Shown here piece after piece: positions 56,276 to 64,000 of a stretch of DNA of 64,000 bases (the stretch's first letter is position 1; each line of letters begins with the position of its first letter). The notes beneath the pieces were generated by a model that saw nothing but the letters and a program-made list of their open reading frames with translations, was not told where the DNA came from and ran no database searches. Position numbers and translations under genes: made by a program. The stretch comes from Corbicula japonica (taxonomy: Eukaryota; Mollusca; Bivalvia; Venerida; Cyrenidae), in NCBI GenBank assembly GCA_038501625.1, contig JAZAYU010000168.1, positions 466,669 to 530,668 of the forward strand, given 5' to 3'.

Positions 56276-57232
56276 GTAAGTAATGACAAGAGAGCACACT
56301 GAAGGAGTAAGAAATAAGGAACACATTATTGTTTGCTTTCTAGTAAATATTAGAATTTTCTTGGTGAAATAAAATGGTACTCTAATGTTTTCAAACTGCG
56401 GAATAGAACATGAGATACCATTATCATTGAAAGTTTAATATTTAAAAAGTAACTCTTGCATTCACTTTATCAATTTTATTTACACTGTTCGTACGGGTAT
56501 ATGATGTGGTGAAGTAATGTTTAAAATGTTATTGGGAAAGTTGGTCCCTGCAGGATATCTTCAACTAATGTCACACATGTCTGTCTGATTGTCTATCTGT
56601 CTTTCTGTTCTCAAAAAGATCCTGTGATTCCTCAAGAAGTACTAATGATCGTTTCCCAAAACTTGGTTATAAATTGAACAGCAATGTGAGAATAATGCAT
56701 GACCCATTATTTTTGTGCCACATGGTACAATTATTGAAAAGTGTGTACAGTGGTCGGGACTCTAGTATTGTTGCGTGCAGTACTCTGATAGACCTGTTCC
56801 TGCAGTCATGCTCATACAGCAGTGTTCAGTGGCCAGGACTCTAGTATTGTTGCGTGAAGTACTCTGATAGCCCTGTTCCTGCAGTCATGCTCATACAGCA
56901 TATTTTAGCACCATTCAAATCTGCATTTTTTTATGGGCAACAACAATACTTAATATAATCTTAATCTAGTTTTTTTTTGTACAAATCACTATTGCTAAAT
57001 CATTAAATACATGTACAATATTAACACAATTTATGAAAATTTTGATGTGCAAGTGAATTTATGAGCAATAACAGATTGTCTTTGCTCCCCTTTGTCTGAA
57101 ATAGATAGGACCACACTGAAATCCCGCCAAGTCAGGTCACATATGTTGGTATTGTAATAAGTCGAATGGGGTGAAAGCACTGAAGATACAAAGCTCTTAA
57201 GTTTAACATAAACATGAAATATATGATTGCAG
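56276..57232. other. Intron with a 77-bp tandem duplication
   Basis: 56745-56899 holds two copies of a segment of about 77 bp (GGACTCTAGTATTGTTGCGT, TGTTCCTGCAGTCATGCTCA), a few differences apart. The rest is AT-rich. Bounded by GTAAG and ATGATTGCAG. Confidence 0.8.
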
Positions 57233-57305
57233 GTTGTCCAGGAGTATGAGAGGGCGGTAATATTCCGCCTGGGGAGACTGCCGTTGGGAGGAGCTAAAGG
57301 CCCAG
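57233..57305 (+). CDS. mec-2-like: Stomatin-like gene, exon 4: start of the SPFH domain
   Basis: Twenty-four codons plus one base: VVQEYERAVIFRLGRLPLGG then AKGP. This is the highly conserved opening of the stomatin SPFH/band 7 domain (the V-x-EYERA-V-IFRLGR block). Acceptor TGATTGCAG, donor GTACAT. The leftover G joins GT at 58171 to give glycine, keeping AKGPG intact. In the family this segment follows the hairpin directly and lies on the cytosolic face. Confidence 0.95.
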
Positions 57306-57676
57306 GTACATACCAGCCTTTCTTAACAATACCATTTAGATATTTTCACTTTTTAATATTTACACTTAACTTTGTCCTCTAGGATGAAGTCTAATATATC
57401 AAATGAATCATAATTTCTGTTGGTAAACAGTGTGACATATTACTTTAAAAGTTATGGCTACAGTAGAACCATTCACAATTTATTGGATGTTTCACAATGT
57501 TTTGATGTGTGACGTTGCTGAGCATGCATGTTTTGCCACAAGTTGCTGTGAAAATTTTTTTGTAAACACAGCTGTTCCAAACACAGCTGTTCCAACAGCT
57601 ATTTGAAAAAGACGTAATATCACAAATTCTTCTGATAATCTCTGTATTACTGAGATTATTTATAAGTGAAATATAT

Positions 57677-57819
57677 GGATTGAATCAATACTTGATGATT
57701 TTCATTTGGGTATGAAAAACAGTTGGAAAAAACCTTTGGGCTTCACAAACTTTAAACATGTTAAACAACCCAACTGTTTTCCATACCCAAATGAAAAACA
57801 TCAAATATCGATTCAATCC
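57677..57819. repeat. 143-bp palindromic element in intron 4
   Basis: Arms of about 50 bp with few mismatches (GGATTGAATCAATACTTGAT then TTTTCATTTGGGTATGAAAA; right arm is the inverse), around a loop containing GGCTTCACAAACTTTAAACA. A decayed relative lies at 12130-12290. Confidence 0.8.
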
Positions 57820-58170
57820 TTAAATCAAAAGATAATATATGCATATCACTGAGGCCAAATGTCCTGAAACATGATGATTGGTTCGTAGTGAAAAGTAGAT
57901 GACTGCATTTGATTTTGAAGTCAGCAAATCACAGCTCAAGGTTATTGTGCACTTTATTGCAACACGGGTCAACAGGTCAGAGGTTGAGGTAAAAGTGGCA
58001 TTTAATGTCCAGTAGTCCATCTTCCTGGAGCCATATCACAGGTATGGATAGGGATACTTTACAACTTACCTATTTTATTTTAATGTAATTTGCCATGTTT
58101 AGTGGGGATATCAATTTCAACAATATGCTTGTTTGATACAGTTGTGTAATAAGCACTAATGTATTTGCAG

Positions 58171-58253
58171 GTATATTCTTCATCATTCCTTGTATAGAAA
58201 GTTACACCAAGGTTGACCTCAGGACCGTATCCTTTGATGTTCCACCACAGGAG
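58171..58253 (+). CDS. mec-2-like: Stomatin-like gene, exon 5: SPFH domain, part 2
   Basis: Codes IFFIIPCIESYTKVDLRTVS then FDVPPQE, with the first glycine split across the intron. FFI-x-PC, KVDLRT and FDVPPQE are family hallmarks of stomatin/MEC-2/podocin. Acceptor GTATTTGCAG, donor GTATTT, ends on a codon boundary. No residue that is constant in the family is obviously missing. Confidence 0.95.
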
Positions 58254-58785
58254 GTATTTACTTATTCATTCTACTAATTTTACAGTATATCGATAAAGAC
58301 ATGGACCATGCATATCACACTTATTTGTTCATACTGTCTGTAGCTAACAGGCTTTTAGCAAAAGGCGCTGGGAGATTTGCCCCACAAATACACAGAGGGC
58401 AGGTGGTAATAATCCAGGGGTTCCATTTGACCCAGGAGATGACCATTTATTTGCAAAATGCATCAAAAAGCTTTGATCCTGATGTTTTTTGTTGAAGAGT
58501 CAGTTTTCCTTGACAATGTATTTTTTCACCCTGTCGCTTCGTGCCTGATTTAGATTGGCACAATCAACAATTAAGTTGAGGTCAATGTAGATTGGTGGAT
58601 ACTGGGTTAAGACGTGTGATTGCGCTGTAGCTGTCCGTTTTGATGTATTACTCACAGACCTGACTGCTCCACGGACATGATCTCTGTATAAACTGTGTCC
58701 ACAATGTCTGACCTTGTACACCTCAATCAATTCCCACTCCAACCAAAACAATCATCTTGATCTGCCCTGGAGTTTTAGGTTAGTT
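58254..58785. other. Intron start, no other gene seen
   Basis: An 83-residue antisense frame at 58500-58751 has no recognisable domain; probably chance or unidentified repeat. Confidence 0.4.
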
Positions 58786-58791
58786 TATCTC

Positions 58792-58974
58792 CCGTCATTG
58801 TTTGAATATAAGCTGCACTTTTTTCCCCAGAAATCGGCAATAAAAAGTTGGGGTGCGGCCAATACACAGGTTTGGCTGCTTATACACTTTGTTAAGCCAT
58901 TTTCATCTGTTCCATCAGGTTTGGGGGCGGGGCGGCTTATACATGAGTGCGGCTTATATTCGCACAATGACGGT
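58792..58974. mobile_element. MITE with TATAAGCYGCAC inverted ends
   Basis: Left CCGTCATTGTTTGAATATAA GCTGCAC and, inverted from the right, CCGTCATTGTGCGAATATAA GCCGCAC. The interior is G-rich on the right (TTGGGGGCGGGGCGGC). About 183 bp, non-coding; superfamily not assigned. Confidence 0.7.
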
Positions 58975-59080
58975 ATTAATTGATTGAGATAGCTCATTTT
59001 TCAGACCAATGTTGAGTAGATTTACTTCTATGTACTTTTACCAGGTCATGTGAAAAAACTATTGTTTTTTGAGACCTTCG

Positions 59081-59961
59081 GGTCCAGTATCATAAAACTG
59101 GGATAGGAGATCAGTCTCAAATCACAAGCATCTGATTAACTGTAATGGCACCTGGTTGCCATTTCAGCCATCAGATGCTTGAGGTTTGAGATTGGTCTCC
59201 AGATTTAGTTTTTGTGTCGCCCTTTCGAAGAAATGGCGATACATAGGGACGGCTTTGTCTGTCCGTCCGTCGGTCTGTCACGAAAACTTAACGTTGGCTA
59301 TAATTTTGTCATTTCTTCATATTTTTTCATCAAACTTTCAAATTATATTGCTTATGACAACACACTCAAGATGTTGCAAAATTCTCAAGGTCAAGGTCAC
59401 ATTTGATGGAGTTATGCCCCTTTTTGTACTTGGATTTTTTACACGAAAACTTAACATTGGCTATAACTTTGTCATTTCTTAATATTTTTACATCAAACTT
59501 ACAAATTATATTCCTTATGACTACACGCTCGTGATGATACCACATTCTTTAGGTCAAGGTCACATTTGATGGTGTTATTTCCCTTTTTACGAAAACTTAA
59601 CATTGGCTATAACTTTGCCATTTCTAAATATTTCTTCATCAAACTTTCAAATTATATTCCTTTTCACAACACGCTCCTGATAATACCACATTCTTTAGGT
59701 CAAGGTCACACTTGATGGAGTTATTCCCCTTTATATGAAAACTTAACGTTGGCTATAACTTTGCCATTTATTAATATTTCTTCATCAAACTTTCAAATTA
59801 TATTCCCTATGACAATACGCTCATCACGATACTATATTCTTAAGGTCAAGGTCACATTTGATGGAGTTATGCCCCTTTTTGTACTTGCATTTTTATTCCG
59901 ACAGCACCAGAGGGCGACAAAGGTGTTCAACTGAACACCCATCTAGTATGATTTTGGTCAT
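59081..59961. repeat. Foldback MITE split by element F
   Basis: Left arm GGTCCAGTATCATAAAACTG and centre (GGCACCTGGTTGCC) are followed by CTCCAGATTTAGTTTT. The right tip, TATGATTTTGGTCA, is found only after element F, at 59947-59960. Confidence 0.7.
59214..59946 (+). mobile_element. Helentron-like element F with a Helitron-type 3' end
   Basis: Starts within TTTTTGTGTCGCCCTTTCGA. It ends GGGCGACAAAGGTGTTCAAC TGAACACC, CAT and CTAG: a perfect 8-bp hairpin stem and a CTRR terminus. GTCGCCC at the start and GGGCGACA near the end are inverse subterminal motifs. The core is four units of about 150-160 bp (TTAACGTTGGCTATAACTTT, CAAACTTTCAAATTATATTC, AGGTCAAGGTCACATTTGAT). It interrupts a foldback MITE between TTTT and (T)ATGAT with no clear target duplication, as expected for Helitron/Helentron insertion. 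Non-coding. Confidence 0.8.
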
Positions 59962-60430
59962 AGCAGTTTCCAAAGAGGTTTGCTGACATCTGCACTCAAT
60001 AAGCTCTGGTTCCAATAATCATGAAAAATAGTGAATTGAATTTTAAATCCAACTGAGAGTGATAATTAAAAAAAAATTTGAAGATACCAAGCTTACTTGA
60101 TTGGTTTAGATTTTAAGAGTAACCTTACATAACACGTTTAAATGCAGTATTGAAAAAAATATTATCATTAAAATTTGATTTCAGTTATCCCCCCACCCAA
60201 AAAAAAACAACAAACTGTTTGAACAAAATCTCAGAAAAATCATTTATCTTAGTTTGAACTCAAACATTTGTTCTAGAATACATCAGAAGGACTTTGTTAT
60301 TTGAAATATTTTTAAAAATTCTGTGATAATAGAGAGTTATTATTTCATTTATTTTTTAAAGTACAGTATCCTAAGTAAATAACCAAAATTTACTCTCAGA
60401 ATATGCATAAATATGTTGAGTTTAAAATTG
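59962..60430. other. Intron sequence, nothing recognised
   Basis: AT-rich. Confidence 0.35.
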
Positions 60431-60744
60431 ATTTTGAGCATAAGATTGTTGTGATATTGGGGCCTGGTGATCACAGACATACTGCAGTGTAGGAGCTGCT
60501 TGGCAATGCATAGTAACCCCTACATCTTTCTCAGGTTTTGGCTCTCGTCAATACATTTCTGCAAGATGGACATGTAAAACTGGCCACAGAGCTGCACACA
60601 GTTTGAAACAGTTAAAGATATGATATAAAAAGGTGAAAGATGCATATCAGGAATAGCCACATTCAGAATAAACAGCCTCCCCACACAGTCAAGAAGAAGA
60701 GAGGGAGAGAGCATGGTTAATAAAATGATCAGTTTCAAAAGAGA

Positions 60745-60895
60745 CACCACTAACAATTAACAAAAATGAGAACCAGAGGGGTTACCACCTTGGAACGGTC
60801 AGTGGCAAATCAAATTGCCACTGGGGGTTTAAACCAAGTTCTAGGGTGCACCAACCTCACACTTGCCCCAACAGGTCCTCATATCACAAAACAAA
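60745..60895 (-). repeat. Dispersed repeat, shared with 25135-25275
   Basis: On the - strand: GGCAAGTGTGAGGTTGGTGC, CCTAGAACTTGGTTTAAAC, GGTAACCCCTCTGGTTCTCA and TTGTTAATTGTTAG. The repeat may extend left to about 60435 (a non-AT-rich stretch), for which I have no second copy in the window. Confidence 0.6.
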
Positions 60896-61331
60896 TACAA
60901 GTTGTCTTGGTGCACATGTCATGCTTCAAAACTGTCCCCCAGTGAGAACTATTTGGTTTTCTGTCAGTTTCCTGTCTGGTTTCACAAAACAGCTTCATGT
61001 TCTTACCAAACTTTACTCAGAATTATTTTTCTCATGATTATAACTCCACATAGAAGTACCAGTGCTTTATTAAAATTCTTGAATTGGAAATAAAACTACT
61101 TTTAGAGTCTGTGACAAGCAGAATATAAAAATCTGAACTCAAGATATTACATCTCACTCAAAAATAATTGGTTTTGTCTGGGCAATAAATGAAATGATAG
61201 AAGTTTCCTTTGTTGCTGTACAGTGGTTTTTGATAATTTAGCAACATGATAAAGTTAAGTTATCTATAAGCCCACACTGGAAGTCCAACCTGTGCAATGA
61301 CAGCTCATAGCCTCATCACTGGGTATGTTAC
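60896..61331. other. Intron sequence, nothing recognised
   Basis: Two overlapping open frames of 63 and 76 codons begin at 60846 and 60863 in the repeat and have no domain. Confidence 0.35.
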
Positions 61332-61333
61332 TA

Positions 61334-61883
61334 CTATGGTATCATTTAATTTCGCTGGCACGAAATTTCGCGCAATCGCTGAAAAAGACTGTTTTGCACG
61401 GGCGCAAAACCAATTTAAAAAAAAAATAAAAATACCAAATCATTATTACAATCGATATGTGACCGACCCGTTATTGTTTATTTGAACAAGCGAGCTAAAA
61501 CGGTTTATAAATTTAAAAAAGTTTTTATTTGTCAAAATGAACTGAATGAGATGACAATGATACCGTTTGATAAAACGTGACCTTTTCTGACCTAAATGCA
61601 CCGACATTATTGTCGTTACAGTTTTCAAGTAATATTAAAATATTCCGAAAGAAATTTGACAGTAGTAACTAATTTGATTTCCATTGTGAATATAATTATT
61701 CAATACCTCAAATTTATTATGATACCGGCAGCTAAATACAAAGTGTAGGTCCATTCAGACATTACCACGTTTCGAATACGTATGTGGAACTAGATGGTTA
61801 AATTTTAGGTTTTAAATTCGCGCACTGGCCCAAGCGCGAAACACCCGAAAATTAAGCCATCGCTAAATAAAATGATACCACAG
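61334..61883. mobile_element. 550-bp MITE flanked by TA
   Basis: Ends CTATGGTATCATTTAATTTC and, inverted, CTGTGGTATCATTTTATTTA, with GCTGGC / GCGATGGC just inside. TA is outside on both sides (61332-61333 and 61884-61885). The subterminal parts are rich in TTCGCGC words. Tc1/mariner-type target; no transposase. Confidence 0.75.
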
Positions 61884-61885
61884 TA

Positions 61886-62168
61886 ACTGAGCTAGCTGGG
61901 ACAACCCCAAAAAAGGTTGTGTGTATAACATGACCACCATTATATAATACCAGTTTCTAACCAATTTCATACTGAAAACATTGCTAACCTATCTGCACTG
62001 GGTGACTTTCTATACTGGCAACACTGCACAAACAGTGCTACAACAACTGTGAATAATCAGTGATAAATATAAGCAAAATCTTAAAATTGAACTTGTATTA
62101 ATTTAACAATTTTGGTTCTGTGCACAATTCAGTTTTGGCTTAACTGAGTACTCTTTCAGTTAATAACA
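61886..62168. other. Intron sequence, nothing recognised
   Basis: AT-rich. Confidence 0.35.
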
Positions 62169-62169
62169 T

Positions 62170-62400
62170 TTTACCCTTACTACATAGATTAGGTTTTATT
62201 GCATAAGTGAACGGTCTATATCCAGACCAGCAGGCACATCCATGTCATCTGATCAGGATCTAAACTGTTGACTTTGGATTCATTAATTTAGTTATTTCTG
62301 ACCAGGAGGCTAACATTTTAGATTAAGATAAGAAAGCACAGATGTGCTGGATGACCTGCATCTAAACTGGTCACCCGTGTTATAAAAATGTTTAAAATAA
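62170..62400. repeat. Family P MITE, diverged copy
   Basis: TTACCCTTACTACATAGATT, GAACGGTCTATATCCAGACC, GTCATCTGATCAGGATCTAA and TAGTTATTTCTGACCAGGAG in family order; the right end is lost. Confidence 0.7.
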
Positions 62401-62427
62401 AAAATAAACAAAAAATTTGAACACCTT

Positions 62428-62668
62428 AACCCTTTCCTGTATAGATACGCTTTTTTACGCATGTGCGACCAGTGTAGATCCAGATCAGCCGGCACATCCG
62501 TGCCGTCTGATTAGGATCTGCACTGGTCGCATTTTGGTCAGAAATAACCTAATGAATCAAAAAGCAAACAGTTTAGATCCTGATCAGACAGCATGGATGT
62601 GCTGGCTGATCTGGATCTAAACTGTTCGCCCTAGCAATAAAGATGTGTCTGTACAGGAAAGGGTTAAC
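62428..62668. mobile_element. Family P MITE, full-length, intact ends
   Basis: Ends TTAACCCTTTCCTGTATAGA and CTGTACAGGAAAGGGTTAA, an inverted terminal repeat with TTAA at both outer edges. Interior halves GATCAGCCGGCACATCCGTG / CTGATTAGGATCTGCACTGG, and GATCCTGATCAGACAGCATG / CTGATCTGGATCTAAACTGT. With 13636-13877, the best reference copy of the family. The two copies have opposite orientation of the inner halves. Confidence 0.88.
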
Positions 62669-63420
62669 AGAAGCTATGGTCACAGCCTTTTCAGCAGTTT
62701 TCCGAGAAACTGGCATATATTTCATAATGATTCTGTTGTATCTTTTTTCAAATAATCTGAGGTCTTATTAGTTTGAGCTGGTTTTGTAAGGTAATTAGTG
62801 ATTTCAAGGAAAGAATCAATATTTTTAATGGAATCAGGGATGGTTATTGATCTAGAGTTTTTATTCAAATACAGAACAGCACCTATTGGTCTCATTTGTT
62901 TTAAGTTGTATTAAAAGTCCCCATAGGCAGATCGTGAGAGAACAAATCTGAAATAACAAATTATTCTGGTTATACTTTGAGCCACATGGGAAGCTTCCAA
63001 TGGTCTGATGCACGAGCAAATTGCTTAATAGCATCATTGATACATTGCTATTATATACTGTCTTTGCTATGAGAAAGTTATGTTATTTGTCTATGTTATT
63101 TGAGGATGTATACTGCATTATTTGTTATTGATTCATCACAAACTAATAAGGATATGTCTGGTTATTGAAAAATTGCTGAAGAGTTTGGCAACATTCACAA
63201 TCATAAAAAACAGACTATAGGTCTAATAACTTATGGCTGATCTCTGCCTCCCATGGAAAGAAAATCCTAATCCAAATAAAGGATATACAACACTTAAATT
63301 GTACTGAATTTTTTTACTAATAATGTTCTTATAAATGGTTAACCTATAATAAACAGGTGGAGTTTTCGTTTGGGAGAGGGTGTGGCACCACACTTCACAT
63401 TGATAAACATTAGTCAAACA
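62669..63420. other. Intron sequence, nothing recognised
   Basis: AT-rich; no gene or known repeat. Confidence 0.35.
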
Positions 63421-63427
63421 TTGTTGA

Positions 63428-63590
63428 AATCATCCATGCTGTCTGATCAGGATCTAAACAGTTCCCTTTTAGATTAATCAGGTTATTTTTTACCAGGATG
63501 TCAACTTCGTAATTCCAGATCAAATGGCATAGATGTGCTGGCCAGTCTGGATCTAAATTGGTAAATGTGATAAAAGGTGTAGGGTTAAAG
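63428..63590. repeat. Family P MITE, diverged partial copy
   Basis: CATGCTGTCTGATCAGGATC, AGGTTATTTTTTACCAGGAT, GATCAAATGGCATAGATGTG and TGGCCAGTCTGGATCTAAAT. It ends only about 30 bp before the exon at 63619, so it lies close to its branch-point region. Confidence 0.7.
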
Positions 63591-63618
63591 CTAAATGTAT
63601 TTTTATCTTCTGCTTCAG

Positions 63619-63822
63619 GTGTTAACTAAGGACAGTGTGACAGTCTCCGTAGATGCTGTGGTGTATTACAGAGTCTCAAACCCAACTGTGTCCGTGGCCA
63701 ATGTAGAAAATGCTCATCACTCAACACGACTGTTGGCACAAACAACACTGAGGAACATCCTCGGCACCAAGGACATGTCAGAGATACTGTCCGACAGAGA
63801 GAGTATCAGTCATGGAATGCAG
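63619..63822 (+). CDS. mec-2-like: Stomatin-like gene, exon 6: SPFH domain, part 3
   Basis: Sixty-eight codons, entered after TCTGCTTCAG and left at GTAACA, on codon boundaries at both ends. Opens VLTKDSVTVSVDAVVYYRVS and includes RLLAQTTLRNILGTK and the ILSDRE motif, all strongly conserved in stomatin, MEC-2 and podocin. In known structures this part is the second half of the SPFH fold. Together with the previous exons it brings the predicted protein to 441 residues (long form) or 188 (short form). The remaining part (end of the SPFH domain, the AEGE-type region, oligomerisation helix and C-terminus) must lie beyond the right edge of the window. These proteins form oligomers at the inner membrane face and modulate ion channels; MEC-2 does so in touch neurons. 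Which paralogue this is cannot be told from the part seen. Confidence 0.96.
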
Positions 63823-64000
63823 GTAACATAATAACTCACACAGCCTGAAAATAAACACTGGAAGTTTTCTGTATTTAGATTCATTTGTTTTTCTCTGAAT
63901 CTGTTCAGTTGAAATATTCAGTATATATAATATATATTACCTCTAGTTGGGGAATATGTAAAGGGGCCGGAGGTGGGAAAACTGTTACCAGCAGGTGATT
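63823..64000. other. Start of the next intron
   Basis: Donor GTAACA at 63823, then AT-rich sequence to the window edge. A GGGGCCGGAGGTGGG stretch at 63963 is not a recognised feature. Confidence 0.6.

Noticed and set aside
58500..58751. 83-codon antisense frame in an intron
   Set aside because: No domain recognised; likely chance or part of an unidentified repeat.
8830..62620. Recurring short frames with phrases like SVDPDQ or DLDLHW
   Set aside because: They are translations of family P and foldback MITEs in various frames, not proteins.

Overview
This window is nuclear DNA from an animal, most likely a bivalve mollusc (inference). The coding sequence is split into short exons with GT-AG introns, gene density is very low and the background is AT-rich. 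The repeats are of kinds characteristic of bivalve genomes: Helentron-like elements carrying 130-160 bp tandem repeats, a tRNA-headed SINE and many short foldback elements. There are no operons, prokaryotic signals, CRISPR arrays or confident RNA genes.

One host gene is supported. It is a stomatin / MEC-2 / podocin-type (SPFH, band 7) membrane protein gene on the + strand, running from about 29.8 kb past the right edge. Its core exons (56169-56275, 57233-57305, 58171-58253, 63619-63822) join in perfect phase and encode the membrane hairpin and most of the SPFH domain. Two mutually alternative N-termini can join the core. One is long and hydrophilic, from 29833-29971 plus 31742-32458. The other is a 32-residue start exon at 50699-50795. 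Both end in the codons for V-I-G plus one extra G and splice to the same acceptor. A decayed copy of the membrane-hairpin exon lies just upstream of the real one.

Everything else is repeats, decayed mobile DNA or featureless AT-rich spacer. Region 1-8.3 kb: a 675-bp element flanked by TTAA, then Helentron-like elements nested three deep (A contains B contains C), with a SINE and a short inverted-repeat element also inside B. 8.4-15 kb: foldback and 230-bp palindromic MITEs. 15.1-19.8 kb: a second nest, in which element E holds element D and an 884-bp TIR element. 19.8-29.4 kb: mostly spacer, with an 814-bp GATCG-rich element flanked by TTA, a LINE remnant and a decayed Tc1-like element. 29.4-40 kb: first exons of the stomatin-like gene, a SINE split by a foldback element and Helentron-like element H. 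40.2-43.4 kb: a mariner (DD34D) with an apparent intron in a broken transposase, then a 1.2-kb TA-flanked element. 43.4-64 kb: introns of the stomatin-like gene filled with minisatellites, MITEs and Helentron-like element F.

Two small palindromic families recur across the whole window, at about 13 and 16 copies. The foldback family has repeatedly landed inside the other, giving a visible order of insertions.
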